Source: Williamwhitmania taraxaci (lineage in GTDB: Bacteria > Bacteroidota > Bacteroidia > Bacteroidales > Williamwhitmaniaceae). Taken from it: a stretch of DNA of 64,000 nt. The first letter of the stretch is position 1; the number at the start of each line of letters is the position of its first letter. This document shows positions 44,132-53,213 of the stretch, one piece after another. Made by a program: the position numbers and the translations under genes. The notes beneath the pieces are model-generated. The model saw only the letters and a program-made list of their open reading frames with translations. It did no database searches and was not told the origin of the DNA. The stretch lies in NCBI RefSeq assembly GCF_900096565.1, contig NZ_FMYP01000012.1, forward strand, positions 1-64,000, read 5' to 3'.

Positions 44132-45013
44132 TTATAGTGATTGAATGCTTTCGGCTTCAACCTTTTCGATTTTCTTAACCAAACCTTGCAACACTGCACC
44201 AGGGCCTAACTCGGTGAAGAAGGTAGCACCATCGGCAACCATGTTCTTAACGCTTTGGGTCCAGCGAACTGGTGCTGTGAGTTGAGCAACCAAGTTCTTC
44301 TTAATAACTTCCGGATCCAAAACTGCTTGTGCCGTAGCATTCTGATAGATTGGGCAAATGGGCTTGCTTACGGTAGTAGCAATAATTGCTTCTTCCAATT
44401 CTTTGCGAGCTGGTTCCATAAGCGGGGAGTGAAAGGCACCGCCTACTTTAAGCGGTAGAGCACGTTTTGCCCCTGCTTCTTTCATCTTTTCGCAGGCAAT
44501 CTCAATCCCTTTCATTGATCCACTAATAACCAACTGGCCAGGGCTGTTGTAGTTTGCAGGAACGACTACTTCATCAATGGATTGGCAAATTTGCTCAACC
44601 TTTTCGTCCTCAAGGCCTAGGATTGCGGCCATGGTTGATGGCTCAATCTCGCAGGCCTTTTGCATGGCCATTGCACGCTTATACACTAGACGGAGACCAT
44701 CTTCAAAGGTTAGTGCTCCAGCAGAAACGAGTGCGGAGAACTCTCCCAATGAGTGTCCTGCCACCATTTCGGGCTTAAAGTTTGAACCCAAAGATTTTGC
44801 CAGTATAACCGAATGCAAAAATATTGCTGGTTGCGTTACTTTAGTTTGGCGCAAATCCTCATCGGTGCCTGTAAACATTAAGTCGGTTATGCGAAATCCA
44901 AGAATTTCATTTGCTTTCTCAAAAAGCTCTTTGGCTGCGGGGTTGTTATCGTAAAGATCTTTTCCCATGCCTACAAATTGGGCTCCCTGTCCGGGAAACA
45001 CGTATGCCTTCAT
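44132..45013 (-). CDS. fabD: Malonyl CoA-acyl carrier protein transacylase
   Basis: FabD loads malonate onto ACP for fatty-acid synthesis. The 293-residue product has FPGQGAQFVGMG at the start, the nucleophile GHSLGEFSAL (Ser88), and GGAFHSPLM (catalytic His195). The length is normal. The rest of the fab genes are not here. Confidence 0.95.
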   Translation of the reverse strand: MKAYVFPGQGAQFVGMGKDLYDNNPAAKELFEKANEILGFRITDLMFTGTDEDLRQTKVTQPAIFLHSVILAKSLGSNFKPEMVAGHSLGEFSALVSAGALTFEDGLRLVYKRAMAMQKACEIEPSTMAAILGLEDEKVEQICQSIDEVVVPANYNSPGQLVISGSMKGIEIACEKMKEAGAKRALPLKVGGAFHSPLMEPARKELEEAIIATTVSKPICPIYQNATAQAVLDPEVIKKNLVAQLTAPVRWTQSVKNMVADGATFFTELGPGAVLQGLVKKIEKVEAESIQSL

Positions 45014-45035
45014 AGCAGTTTTGTTAGTTACTCGA

Positions 45036-45043
45036 CAAATTTA
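45036..45043 (-). promoter_or_regulatory. -7 box of fabD
   Basis: Minus-strand TAAATTTG, 23 nt before the fabD start, matches TAnnTTTG. Confidence 0.55.
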
Positions 45044-45118
45044 ATACAAATTCTAATTAGCTTGCTCCCATAATTAGTGAATGTAGTAAATTGCCTAAAC
45101 ATAAATACCCAAAGACCT

Positions 45119-45826
45119 ATGAGAACAATTATACTTGTTGTTACCTTTTGCTTTGCTTCTCTTACTATGTCTGCCCAAGTGCTTAAAATTGGAAATCGTG
45201 AATTTGGGTTTGTCTATGCAGGACCTAAAATTGGATTGGGTTTTTCCAGGATTTCCAATGCGGATGAATCTTTTGGTGGGAGTGAGGTGAAATTTCGTAC
45301 CGGTTTGGAGTTAGGGATTGTTGGAAAGATTGGTATTACCGATAGACTTTCCATTCAGCCGGAACTAACTTTCTTGCAGCGCGGCGTGAAAACCGATAAT
45401 AATGGGTTTGAAAGTAAGTATAAGGTTAGCTATCTTAGTATTCCAGTCTTGGCTAAGTATTCACTTAAGGCATTGGGTTTCGCTAAGATTCATGCGATAG
45501 GAGGCGTGTATTCCAGCGTAAGGACAGGGGGAGAGGTTGAGTTTAAGGATGCGGCAGGTACTTCTACACAAAAACTCGATAATTCCGGATGGCGTCGAAT
45601 GGACTATGGTTTTTCTGTTGGAGTTGGGGCCGAGTTGCCTAAGACTAAAGGCACATGGGTGTTCGATATTCGTTATGACTACAGCATAATGGATGTGCAC
45701 AAGAGTGATGATACCTATAATTCGAACAGAACGATTGGTGCCTCTGTTACCTATCTCTTTGATTTTGTTGACTTATACAAGAGAATGAAAGATACGAAAA
45801 AAAAGACGGTTGCTGCTGGTAATTAA
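45119..45826 (+). CDS. PorT-family outer-membrane barrel protein
   Basis: The 235-residue product from ATG 45119 has a signal peptide (MRTIILVVTFCFASLTMSAQ) and then a beta-barrel with GPKIGLGFSRISN, LELGIVGKIGITDRLSIQPELTFLQRG and YLSIPVLAKY, the common outer-membrane barrel (OMP_b-brl_2/PorT-like) pattern. PorT itself serves type IX secretion; family membership alone does not show that here. A frame to 45077 adds 14 residues before the signal. Confidence 0.85.
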   Translation: MRTIILVVTFCFASLTMSAQVLKIGNREFGFVYAGPKIGLGFSRISNADESFGGSEVKFRTGLELGIVGKIGITDRLSIQPELTFLQRGVKTDNNGFESKYKVSYLSIPVLAKYSLKALGFAKIHAIGGVYSSVRTGGEVEFKDAAGTSTQKLDNSGWRRMDYGFSVGVGAELPKTKGTWVFDIRYDYSIMDVHKSDDTYNSNRTIGASVTYLFDFVDLYKRMKDTKKKTVAAGN

Positions 45827-45850
45827 ATCATTGGCATAATATAAAAAAAA

Positions 45851-45878
45851 GAAAAGGGCAGTTGTTTAGCCCTTTTTC
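45851..45878. terminator. Bidirectional terminator between the PorT-like gene and folE
   Basis: GAAAAGGGC (45851-45859) pairs with GCCCTTTTTC (45869-45878), with T/A runs on both strands and convergent stops on both sides. Confidence 0.82.
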
Positions 45879-45886
45879 TAGTTTTC

Positions 45887-46525
45887 CTAGTGTAACTTGA
45901 CTCCAATTAGGTGTATGAATTCCTCCCTAGTTTTATTGTGTGAAAGGAAGGCACCCGTAAATGCAGATGTGGTGGTGGATGAGTTTTGCTTCTGTACACC
46001 ACGCATTTGCATACACATATGGCTTGCCTCAATCACTACGGCAACTCCTAACGGCTTTAGCGTTTCTTGAATTGCATCGCGAATTTGAACTGTTAACCTT
46101 TCTTGTACCTGCAATCTGCGAGCAAACGCATCAACGACTCTTGCTATCTTACTTAGTCCTGTTATGTATCCATTAGGTATATAAGCAACATGCGCTTTAC
46201 CGTAAAATGGAATCATGTGATGCTCGCACATCGAGTACAACTCGATGTCTTTTACAATAACCATCTGTTGGTAATCTTCCTTAAACTTTGCCTTACGCAG
46301 AATCTCGGTGGGGTCGGTATTGTAACCTTGAGCTAGAAATTGCATCGCTTTTGCAACTCTTACGGGTGTATCCAATAACCCTTCTCTGTCGGGATCCTCG
46401 CCAATTAGTGAAAGAATGGATTTGTAGTGCTCAGCTATGAGTCTTGTTTTCTCAGGGTTCCATCGCTCAATTTTTGCGTAACCCTCGTTCTCGTTGATGC
46501 TGGTGCCATTATTAATTATTTCCAT
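45887..46525 (-). CDS. folE: GTP cyclohydrolase I
   Basis: FolE turns GTP into dihydroneopterin triphosphate, the start of folate and of queuosine/pterin paths. The 212-residue product has [20 protein letters not shown] (zinc ligands Cys100 and His103), [25 protein letters not shown] and SHMCMQMRG (third zinc ligand Cys171). The queD-like gene lies 12 nt upstream on the same strand, so the two form an operon. Confidence 0.96.
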   Translation of the reverse strand: MEIINNGTSINENEGYAKIERWNPEKTRLIAEHYKSILSLIGEDPDREGLLDTPVRVAKAMQFLAQGYNTDPTEILRKAKFKEDYQQMVIVKDIELYSMCEHHMIPFYGKAHVAYIPNGYITGLSKIARVVDAFARRLQVQERLTVQIRDAIQETLKPLGVAVVIEASHMCMQMRGVQKQNSSTTTSAFTGAFLSHNKTREEFIHLIGVKLH

Positions 46526-46537
46526 ATATAACTGGTG

Positions 46538-46957
46538 TTAATTTCCGTAGTATTCTGCCGAATTGTTCTCTGTTTCCTCAACTCTGACGCAATGCAAAGT
46601 TGCACCTTTTTCTTCAATCAATGGCGCAATTACTTCCCAAATTGCTATGGTTAAATTTTCGGTAGAGGCTATTTTCCCTCGCATGAAATCAACCTCAAGG
46701 TTCATGTTCTTATGGTCGATCTTTTCAATAATCTCAGTTTTGAGAATCGTGCTCAAATCTTTGAGGTTCATGGCGAATCCAACCTTTTGGTTTACTTGGG
46801 CCTTAACCGTTACGAAGAGAATGTAATTGTGCCCATGCCAATTAGGATTAGAGCACTTTCCATATACATTATAGTTTTCATCGTTCGAAAGTTCTGGTCG
46901 GAAGAGTCGATGAGCTGCATTGAATCTTTCCCTTCGGGTTATGAGTACTTCTGCCAT
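46538..46957 (-). CDS. queD: 6-pyruvoyl tetrahydropterin / 6-carboxytetrahydropterin synthase family
   Basis: The 139-residue product has zinc ligands His16, His41 and His43 (AAHRLFRP; NWHGHNY), catalytic Cys35 (YGKCSNPN) and the C-terminal VRVEETENNSAEY. It uses the FolE product. Bacterial members are mostly QueD in queuosine synthesis, but the sequence also resembles true PTPS, so tetrahydropterin production is possible. No other que genes are in view. Confidence 0.88.
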   Translation of the reverse strand: MAEVLITRRERFNAAHRLFRPELSNDENYNVYGKCSNPNWHGHNYILFVTVKAQVNQKVGFAMNLKDLSTILKTEIIEKIDHKNMNLEVDFMRGKIASTENLTIAIWEVIAPLIEEKGATLHCVRVEETENNSAEYYGN

Positions 46958-47463
46958 ACTAATGTTGTCAATTATTCAGGTTGAATTGATCTCGAAACAT
47001 ATAACTAAAGGTAAACTTTTTTGGCATCTATACCAAACTGGTTTTGTTTTTACGTCAAACCTAGGTCGCAAATTTATATTGCTTTGGTTTGTCTACATTA
47101 TAACATGTAGATCCTTCAAGTGTTCATTGTATGGCTAGAATGATTATACAGCCACAACTGTTTCGATCATCTGGTTAACATGGGGCTGATGCAGAGCATG
47201 GCTATCTTTAACTATTCGATATCTGCCTTTTGATCGCCTTGATTAATTAAATCGGAATAATGGGAGTGCCTTTAGGGATAGGAATTTCGATTAGTAGGTC
47301 GCTTGGGGTTTTCAATAAGATATTTGTCGTGGCAAAATACGTTCACATTATAATCAGTATCTTTGATGCGCGATGTGTTACGTTTAATTGGTCAAAACTT
47401 TGGATGTTAACACTAGGCGTTGGAATCGTTTTCGCTTTTTGTTGAATTGTTAAATTGATTGCT
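46958..47463. other. Non-coding gap of about 500 nt
   Basis: No convincing gene is seen. A 61-codon frame at 47260-47445 has no signal, no recognised motif and no suitable neighbour. A minus-strand TAAATTTG box (47076-47069) lies about 110 nt before the queD start and could serve the queD-folE operon. CTACAT-TATAAC-ATGTAG forms a small hairpin at 47093-47110. No tRNA was found. Confidence 0.6.
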
Positions 47464-48429
47464 ATGATCGTAGTTACAGGCGCTGCAGGTTTTATTGGTA
47501 GTGGTTTAGTGGCAAGGCTAAACTTAGAAGGTTACAATGATATTGTTTTGGTTGATGATTTTTCGCGAGCCGATAAAAACAAAAATTTTGAGGGGAAGAC
47601 TTATTCCGAGATGGTTGATCGGGAAACTTTTCATACTTGGTTGCAGGAAAATCATGCACAAGTGGAGTTTGTGTTTCACCTTGGAGCTCGTACTAATACG
47701 GCTGAATTTGATAAAGCAATCTTTGATAAGCTAAACCTTGGCTATTCTCAAATGATATGGAATGCCTGTGTGGAATATGGGCTTCCAGTGGTTTATGCCT
47801 CTTCGGCTGCAACCTATGGAATGGGAGAGCATGGCTATAGCGACGATCATGCCATAATTCCTCAGTTGAAACCATTGAACCCATACGGCGATTCGAAAAA
47901 TGATTTCGATAAGTGGGCCTTAGTTCAACCCAAACAGCCTTTCTTTTGGGCAGGACTCAAGTTTTTCAATGTTTATGGCCCCAATGAGTTTCACAAGAGT
48001 CGAATGGCCTCGGTTATTTTCCATTCGTATAATCAAATTAAGGCTTCAGGCAAAATGAAGCTGTTCCGCTCGCATAACCCAAAATTTAGTGATGGTGGGC
48101 AAATGCGTGATTTTGTTTATGTTAAAGATCTTTGTGATGTGATGTTCTTTCTCATGCTGCATCGAAAGGATTCGGGTATCTATAACATGGGAACAGGAAA
48201 GGCTCGTACGTTCTTGGATCTGACCAAGGCCACTTTTAAGGCCATGGATGTTGCAGAGGATATAGGTTTTGTTGACACCCCCGCTGATATTCGCGATAAG
48301 TATCAATATTTTACCGAAGCCGATATGAGTAAACTTCGATCCATCGGATATGCAGAACCATTCACCTCTCTGGAGGAAGGTGTTGCCGATTATGTCAAAA
48401 ACTACTTAATCCCGGGCAAATACTGGTAA
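47464..48429 (+). CDS. hldD: ADP-L-glycero-D-manno-heptose 6-epimerase
   Basis: HldD makes the heptose precursor for lipopolysaccharide core. The 321-residue extended short-chain dehydrogenase/reductase product has the Rossmann motif TGAAGFIGSG, FHLGARTNTAEFD, the Ser-Tyr-Lys site YASSAATYG and NPYGDSKNDFDKWAL, and FFNVYGPNEFHK. It starts at ATG 47464; TTG 47455 lies three codons before. The terminator follows. Confidence 0.93.
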   Translation: MIVVTGAAGFIGSGLVARLNLEGYNDIVLVDDFSRADKNKNFEGKTYSEMVDRETFHTWLQENHAQVEFVFHLGARTNTAEFDKAIFDKLNLGYSQMIWNACVEYGLPVVYASSAATYGMGEHGYSDDHAIIPQLKPLNPYGDSKNDFDKWALVQPKQPFFWAGLKFFNVYGPNEFHKSRMASVIFHSYNQIKASGKMKLFRSHNPKFSDGGQMRDFVYVKDLCDVMFFLMLHRKDSGIYNMGTGKARTFLDLTKATFKAMDVAEDIGFVDTPADIRDKYQYFTEADMSKLRSIGYAEPFTSLEEGVADYVKNYLIPGKYW

Positions 48430-48442
48430 ATCTCCATATGTT

Positions 48443-48469
48443 AAAACTCTGCTCTTAAGGCAGAGTTTT
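48443..48469 (+). terminator. Terminator of hldD
   Basis: AAAACTCTGC (48443-48452) pairs with GCAGAGTTTT (48460-48469), followed by T and an A/T run. It touches the stop codon of the minus-strand DUF1858 gene, so it may serve both. Confidence 0.82.
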
Positions 48470-48678
48470 TAATTTCTGGTTGGTAGATTTTGTAAGTCAA
48501 CTACAAGGGCGTCAATTTCACTGCTAGTGAGCCCTTTTTCTTTGGCTAAATCTTCAATAGTTCCCCATATGGGTTCACCACACTTGATGCAGCGAATTCC
48601 TTTGTCGCAAAGGTATTTTACAGATAAGGGCACATTAGTGATTACATCCTCTACGGTGGTGGCTTTTGTTATTTTCAT
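48469..48678 (-). CDS. DUF1858 small protein
   Basis: The 69-residue product has KYLCDKGIRCIKCGEP, the conserved Cys pattern (Cys24, Cys30, Cys33) of DUF1858, a small domain also fused to hybrid-cluster-type and other redox proteins. A redox or iron-sulfur-related role is likely but undefined. Confidence 0.85.
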   Translation of the reverse strand: MKITKATTVEDVITNVPLSVKYLCDKGIRCIKCGEPIWGTIEDLAKEKGLTSSEIDALVVDLQNLPTRN

Positions 48679-48750
48679 GTTTTTTTTCTTTGTTATTGGT
48701 TACAATTTCCGAAAAAATAGTGTAAATTGTATTAAAATATACGGATTAAA

Positions 48751-48945
48751 TTGGTCGTTAATAAAAAGAGTGTTCGTCGATCTCGAAAGCCATTTTTTGG
48801 CAAACTTTCAAAGTTAACCGGATCTGTCGATTCGCTTGATGGGAAGTGGCATGTTGATTTTTTTGAGGTAAGGTATTATTTCCTTGGTGTTGAGCTGTTC
48901 TCCCAAACCAAAGAGACTGTGGTGACCAATAAATCTTCCTCTTAA
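48751..48945 (+). CDS. Possible small basic protein
   Basis: A 64-codon frame from TTG 48751 gives a basic N-terminus (NKKSVRRSRKPFFGKLSKL) and then WHVDFFEVRYYFLGVELFSQ. The amphipathic, aromatic-rich second half looks like a real protein sequence rather than noise. However, it has no ATG, no clear ribosome site and no recognised family, so it may be chance. Confidence 0.35.
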   Translation: MVVNKKSVRRSRKPFFGKLSKLTGSVDSLDGKWHVDFFEVRYYFLGVELFSQTKETVVTNKSSS

Positions 48946-49050
48946 CCCCGTTTTTACTGGCTATTTGTCTATTGTTGCGAGGTTTGTACCTCTCGTTGGG
49001 TATTTTGTTTTAATATTGGTTGAGATTCTCTCCTCACCATGAACTTTTTC

Positions 49051-49098
49051 GTTTTGTTGTTGTTTTTATTTTAGAATGATTCTTAATAACAACAAAAC
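49051..49098 (+). promoter_or_regulatory. Operator-like element and inverted repeat before the first sod
   Basis: TTAGAATGATTCTTA (49071-49085) has a 7-1-7 layout with a perfect AGAAT-G-ATTCT core. This resembles PerR/Fur-type boxes and lies 22 nt before the ATG. It is flanked by an 11-bp perfect inverted repeat (49051-49061 with 49088-49098). Both suggest control by a metal or peroxide regulator, by inference only. Confidence 0.45.
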
Positions 49099-49107
49099 TT
49101 TAGCATT

Positions 49108-49710
49108 ATGCCATTCGAACTACCTAAATTACCTTACGATTATAACGCATTGGAGCCTTACATCGATGTCACAACCATGGAGATTCACCATTCCAAGCAT
49201 CATGGCGCATATACTAGTAACCTAAACAGCGCAATCCTTGGGACTGAGTTGGAAAATATGTCATTGGATGATATCCTTAAAGACATATCGAAACGTCCCG
49301 TGGCTGTTAGGAACAATGGTGGAGGATACTACAATCATAATCTTTTTTGGACAATACTTTCACCAAATGGTGGTGGAGAGCCTACTGGCGACATTGCCAA
49401 AGCTATCAATTCTCAATTCGGTTCATTTGCTGCTTTCAAGGAGGAGTTTAATAAAGCGGCGTTGAGTCGTTTTGGTTCTGGTTGGGCGTGGTTGGTCGAT
49501 GTGCAGGGACGGCTTGTCATAAGCTCTACACCTAACCAAGATAATCCCAAAATGGATGTGGCAGAGTTGAAAGGATATCCAATATTTGGTATAGATGTAT
49601 GGGAACATGCTTACTATTTGAAGTATCAAAACCGAAGAAATGAATATATTGCTGCATTTTGGTCGCTAATAAATTGGGATGAGATTAATCGTCGCTATAG
49701 CTGTATATAG
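49108..49710 (+). CDS. sodA: Superoxide dismutase, Mn-type sequence
   Basis: The 200-residue enzyme removes superoxide. Metal ligands are His27, His77, Asp163 and His167 ([27 protein letters not shown]). The outer-sphere Gln is in NQDNP (Gln144), the position used by Mn-type SODs, and GGGYYNH occupies the Fe-type Gln position. So it should prefer Mn, though such enzymes may be cambialistic. The second sod follows behind a terminator. Confidence 0.93.
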   Translation: MPFELPKLPYDYNALEPYIDVTTMEIHHSKHHGAYTSNLNSAILGTELENMSLDDILKDISKRPVAVRNNGGGYYNHNLFWTILSPNGGGEPTGDIAKAINSQFGSFAAFKEEFNKAALSRFGSGWAWLVDVQGRLVISSTPNQDNPKMDVAELKGYPIFGIDVWEHAYYLKYQNRRNEYIAAFWSLINWDEINRRYSCI

Positions 49711-49752
49711 ATCTTTTGATTGTTTATGTTTTTTGGGTTAGATGAGTTGATT

Positions 49753-49780
49753 AGCCGGCTGCAATGCCGGCTTTTCTTTT
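49753..49780 (+). terminator. Terminator of the first sod
   Basis: AGCCGGC (49753-49759) pairs with GCCGGCT (49766-49772), followed by TTTCTTTT. Confidence 0.85.
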
Positions 49781-49815
49781 GTCTCTTTTATCTTGGTTAT
49801 TGATCCTGTTTACCC

Positions 49816-49823
49816 TAACTTTG
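49816..49823 (+). promoter_or_regulatory. -7 box of the second sod
   Basis: TAACTTTG matches TAnnTTTG, 26 nt before the start, showing that the second sod has its own promoter. Confidence 0.6.
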
Positions 49824-49849
49824 TTTACAAACTTTTAATAGGGAAAGCC

Positions 49850-50425
49850 ATGATACACGAATTGCCTAAATTACCCTACAGTATTGATGCACTTGAGCCA
49901 CATTTGAGCAAAAAAACTTTTGAGTTTCACTACGGCAAGCATCATCAAGCTTATGTAACAAACCTGAATAATCTCATTGTTGGGTCGAAGTTTGAGAATG
50001 CCACTCTCGAAACAATAATTCGCGAAGGTGACGGTGGAATATTCAATAATGGAGCACAAGTATGGAACCATACTTTCTATTTTTTTCAATTTTCGTCAGA
50101 ACCATTGCTGATGCCTTCGGGGCCTTTAGCCAAGGCCATTGATGCATCGTTTGGATCATTGCCTGAGTTTAAGGAGCAGTTCAATAAGGCTTGTGCTACA
50201 CTCTTTGGATCGGGATGGGTTTGGCTTGCTAAAAACCCCCAAGGAAAACTTGAGATCATTCAAGAGTCAAATGCTGGAAATCCTTTGCGACAAGGGTTGG
50301 TGCCACTTTTAACCTGTGATGTATGGGAGCATGCCTATTACCTCGATCAACAAAACAGGAAGCCTGACTATATTCAAGCATTTTGGAATGTACTCGACTG
50401 GAAAATAATTGAAGGTCGATTCTAA
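49850..50425 (+). CDS. sodB: Superoxide dismutase, Fe-type sequence
   Basis: The 191-residue product starts at ATG 49850 (MIHELPKLPY); a frame open from 49793 has 19 extra residues absent in the family. Ligands are His27, His74, Asp157 and His161. The outer-sphere Gln is Gln70 in NNGAQVWNHTFYF, the Fe-type position, and no NQD motif is present. It therefore should use iron. About half the residues match the Mn-type enzyme upstream. Confidence 0.93.
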   Translation: MIHELPKLPYSIDALEPHLSKKTFEFHYGKHHQAYVTNLNNLIVGSKFENATLETIIREGDGGIFNNGAQVWNHTFYFFQFSSEPLLMPSGPLAKAIDASFGSLPEFKEQFNKACATLFGSGWVWLAKNPQGKLEIIQESNAGNPLRQGLVPLLTCDVWEHAYYLDQQNRKPDYIQAFWNVLDWKIIEGRF

Positions 50426-50439
50426 CTTACCTTTTTCCT

Positions 50440-50471
50440 AAAACTGCCACTTTTATCGATGGCAGTTTTTT
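50440..50471 (+). terminator. Terminator of the second sod
   Basis: AAAACTGCCA (50440-50449) pairs with TGGCAGTTTT (50460-50469), then TT. Confidence 0.82.
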
Positions 50472-50523
50472 GTTTTTGAGTATTTATCTTGCTGGTATAT
50501 TTACCGTTAAAATCGATTTTTTT

Positions 50524-51099
50524 ATGAACCTTTCGAAAATTGTTGTTAAGAATCGAAGCTATCGCAGGTTTTATCAGGAAAGGCCTGTTTTGGAATCGAA
50601 CTTGCTCTCGCTTGTCGATTTGGCTAGATTGTCGCCTTCCGGCAGAAACTTACAACCATTAAAGTATTGCATAATCAACGATGCCGAAACCTGTGCACAG
50701 TTATTCCCTTTGCTGGCTTGGGCTGGATACTTAAAAGACTGGGCTGGGCCCGAAGAGGGTGAGAGGCCATCGGCCTATATTGTGATGGTTGAGGATACTT
50801 CTATCGCCGCAGAAAGTGCACATGATCAAGGTATCTCCGCGCAAAGCATCATGCTTGGTGCTGTAGAATTAGGATTTGGGGGCTGTATGATCGCCTCCAT
50901 AAAGCGCAAAGAAATTTCGGAATTGCTAAACTTCAGCGAAAACTTAAAACCGGTATTGGTGCTCGCCTTAGGTGTACCCAAAGAAGTAGTTTGCATTGAT
51001 CCAATGCCGGCCAATGGTGATGTTAAGTATTGGAGGGATGAGCATCAGGTGCACCATGTCCCCAAAAGATTGTTGTCGGAAATTATCTTGAAGAAATAA
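50524..51099 (+). CDS. Nitroreductase-family FMN protein
   Basis: The 191-residue product from ATG 50524 has KNRSYRRFYQERPV (FMN-phosphate region), RLSPSGRNLQPLKY and a long-helix ISAQSIMLGAVELGFGGCMI, then LVLALGVPKE. Its FMN site and small size mark it as a nitroreductase-family member. The real substrate (nitro, quinone or other) is unknown. Confidence 0.88.
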   Translation: MNLSKIVVKNRSYRRFYQERPVLESNLLSLVDLARLSPSGRNLQPLKYCIINDAETCAQLFPLLAWAGYLKDWAGPEEGERPSAYIVMVEDTSIAAESAHDQGISAQSIMLGAVELGFGGCMIASIKRKEISELLNFSENLKPVLVLALGVPKEVVCIDPMPANGDVKYWRDEHQVHHVPKRLLSEIILKK

Positions 51100-51129
51100 G
51101 TGAATGCCCTGATATTTCAGGGCATTCAC
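51100..51129. terminator. Bidirectional hairpin between nitroreductase and chemoreceptor genes
   Basis: A 13-bp perfect stem (51100-51112 with 51117-51129, loop TATT) starts right at the nitroreductase stop and lies 5 nt past the chemoreceptor stop. Confidence 0.78.
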
Positions 51130-51134
51130 ATTGA

Positions 51135-53033
51135 TTATTGTTTCGTGTTGAAGTATCCAATTATTTCAAGGAATTGTTCCGATTGGCTGGTTAACTCTTC
51201 TGCCGATGTTGCCATTTCCTCAGCTGATGCCGCATTTTCCTGGGTAATCTCGTTGAGTTGCTGTATTGCGTTGTTTACTTGTTCCGCTCCCAATGCCTGT
51301 TCTGCCGAGGCTGCTGAAATTTCTTGAACTAAGTTGGTGGTCTTTTCCATCTCCGGCATTATAGATTCGGCTAAACTGGCTGATTTTTCCGAGAGTGAAA
51401 CTCCTTGTTTTGATAGTAAAACGATTTCGTCGGCAGCAATTTTACTTCGTTCGGCAAGTTTTCGAACCTCTGCCGCTACAACTGCAAACCCACGACCTTG
51501 CTCACCAGCCCTTGCTGCTTCCACCGCCGCATTTAAAGCCAAAATATTGGTTTGAAATGCGATGTCGGTTATTATCTTTATTTTCTCTGCGATTAGTTTC
51601 ACCGCTTGCATGCTATCAAGGGCTGACGCCTTTACTTGAGCCATGTTGATTGTAGCAGAAGTAGCAATCTTTTCAGTTTGCCGCGCATTCTCCGAAACCT
51701 GATTGATATTCGAAACCATCTCTTCCATTGATGAGGAGATTTGCTCTACTGCCGATGCTTGTGTGTTGGCACCGTGGCTTAACTGTTGTGAACTAATGCT
51801 GAACTGCTGGCTTGCATCCGCTATGCTTGTAGCACCTGTATCAATTTGGGTCACAACCTCTCGTAGCTTAACAGTCATACGGTTTAGTGCATTTGCAAGT
51901 TCTCCCACCTCATCGTTCTGGTCGATGGCGAGGCTAGTCCTAAGGTCTCCATCTGCTACCGTGTTCGAAAACATTACTCCTTTTTGCAGTGGTTTGGTTA
52001 TCGATCGGCTAAAAATCGAGAGAACCACAATGAAAATCACTAAAGTGAAAAAGACCGTTAGAACAACAAGGTTCCTCAGTGCTTTTATTGGCGCATAAAC
52101 TTCCTGAGTTGCTACCGAAATGATTACAAATGAATCAATGTTGGCAACGTATTTTGAGAAGTAAAGAGTATTTTCACCCTTGCTGTCTTTCTCTTCAAAC
52201 GTATTGATACCGTCTCCCTTTTCGGTGTTTAAGCGCGTAAAGTAGGTCTCCTTTGCAACATTGCTGCCCTCGACAGTTGGATGTATATACACCTCGCCAC
52301 TGGAGTTGATAAGGGATAAAAAACCACTTTGTAAAATTTGCTGAGAGGCGAAAGCAGTTTTCAGCTGATCGATATCTTTCTCCTTAACTCCAGTGTAAAG
52401 CATTCCTGCTATTTTGTTGCTTATTTTTATAGGGGTATAGTTGGCAAGGTACCAATTATCCACTACCAATGCTCTTCCTTTGTAGGATTGGCCTTGCTCG
52501 ATGGCCTGTACTACTGGGGAGTTATTGGGTATGTAAGTGCCTACTGCTCTGTTGCCACTTGAGTTCGTTACGTTAGTAGAAATGCGCAGGTAGCCTTTGC
52601 TGGTTTTCTGAAAAATGGTTGCGCTGCCTCCGGTTAACTCCTTGATCTTATCTACAAGGTTGAAATTCTGGTAGAGCGATTTTCCGGCCAGTTGAAGTGG
52701 GAAAATGGTTTCTGATGATTGCTGATTGCTGACTTGATCAGTAACTTCTGTAGTCACCGGTGTTCCTGAAAATGTTGTTGTTCCTGAACTGTAGTAGAGA
52801 TCCTCAAAAACTTTAGTGTAGGAGTTCACTTTTTCTTGATTTGAGGTGACTTGTGTATTAACCAATACGGTCATGTTGTTAACCAATTGGGTTATGTTCG
52901 TGTTGAGGTCGGTTAGTAGCCTCGTTTTCTGGTTTAAGTAAGTGAATGTACCAAGAAATGTAATGATTATTAGTGCCATTGACCCTACAACTAGGTTTAG
53001 CCTTACATTGAGTTTGATGTCAGTTACTTTCAT
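51135..53033 (-). CDS. Methyl-accepting chemotaxis protein with periplasmic Cache sensor
   Basis: The 632-residue receptor has TM1 at about 13-34, a periplasmic Cache-type sensor (about 35-310, with [19 protein letters not shown]), TM2 at about 317-340, a HAMP domain ([28 protein letters not shown]) and a cytoplasmic signalling domain with the tip [32 protein letters not shown]. It should signal through CheW and CheA. Those genes are not in the window. The ligand is unknown. Confidence 0.93.
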   Translation of the reverse strand: MKVTDIKLNVRLNLVVGSMALIIITFLGTFTYLNQKTRLLTDLNTNITQLVNNMTVLVNTQVTSNQEKVNSYTKVFEDLYYSSGTTTFSGTPVTTEVTDQVSNQQSSETIFPLQLAGKSLYQNFNLVDKIKELTGGSATIFQKTSKGYLRISTNVTNSSGNRAVGTYIPNNSPVVQAIEQGQSYKGRALVVDNWYLANYTPIKISNKIAGMLYTGVKEKDIDQLKTAFASQQILQSGFLSLINSSGEVYIHPTVEGSNVAKETYFTRLNTEKGDGINTFEEKDSKGENTLYFSKYVANIDSFVIISVATQEVYAPIKALRNLVVLTVFFTLVIFIVVLSIFSRSITKPLQKGVMFSNTVADGDLRTSLAIDQNDEVGELANALNRMTVKLREVVTQIDTGATSIADASQQFSISSQQLSHGANTQASAVEQISSSMEEMVSNINQVSENARQTEKIATSATINMAQVKASALDSMQAVKLIAEKIKIITDIAFQTNILALNAAVEAARAGEQGRGFAVVAAEVRKLAERSKIAADEIVLLSKQGVSLSEKSASLAESIMPEMEKTTNLVQEISAASAEQALGAEQVNNAIQQLNEITQENAASAEEMATSAEELTSQSEQFLEIIGYFNTKQ

Positions 53034-53177
53034 AGATTTTTTTGTGTTAAATATATGGGATTAAACGCAGGATAATTTTTAATGGGCTCTTTCTATGAGC
53101 GTATTTTGATGGACCAATAAATTCTTACCACCAACAGGTGGTATTGATTGTTTAAAGTTTTGCAGTCTCATTAATAC

Positions 53178-53210
53178 TGTATAAACTTGCATGTAAAATG
53201 AGTTTATACA
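53178..53210 (+). promoter_or_regulatory. Inverted repeat directly before argR, candidate ARG box
   Basis: TGTATAAACT (53178-53187) and AGTTTATACA (53201-53210) are exact reverse complements 13 nt apart, ending 3 nt before the argR start. An A/T-rich palindrome here fits self-repression by ArgR, which binds similar A/T-rich repeats elsewhere. Confidence 0.55.
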
Positions 53211-53213
53211 CAG

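Noticed and set aside
47260-47445. 61-codon plus-strand frame in the gap before hldD
   Set aside because: It has no recognised motif and no signal peptide, and it has no conserved context; it is probably a chance frame in A/T-rich DNA.
51703-52098. 131-codon frame opposite the chemoreceptor gene
   Set aside because: It lies fully inside a well-supported gene on the other strand and has no independent motif.
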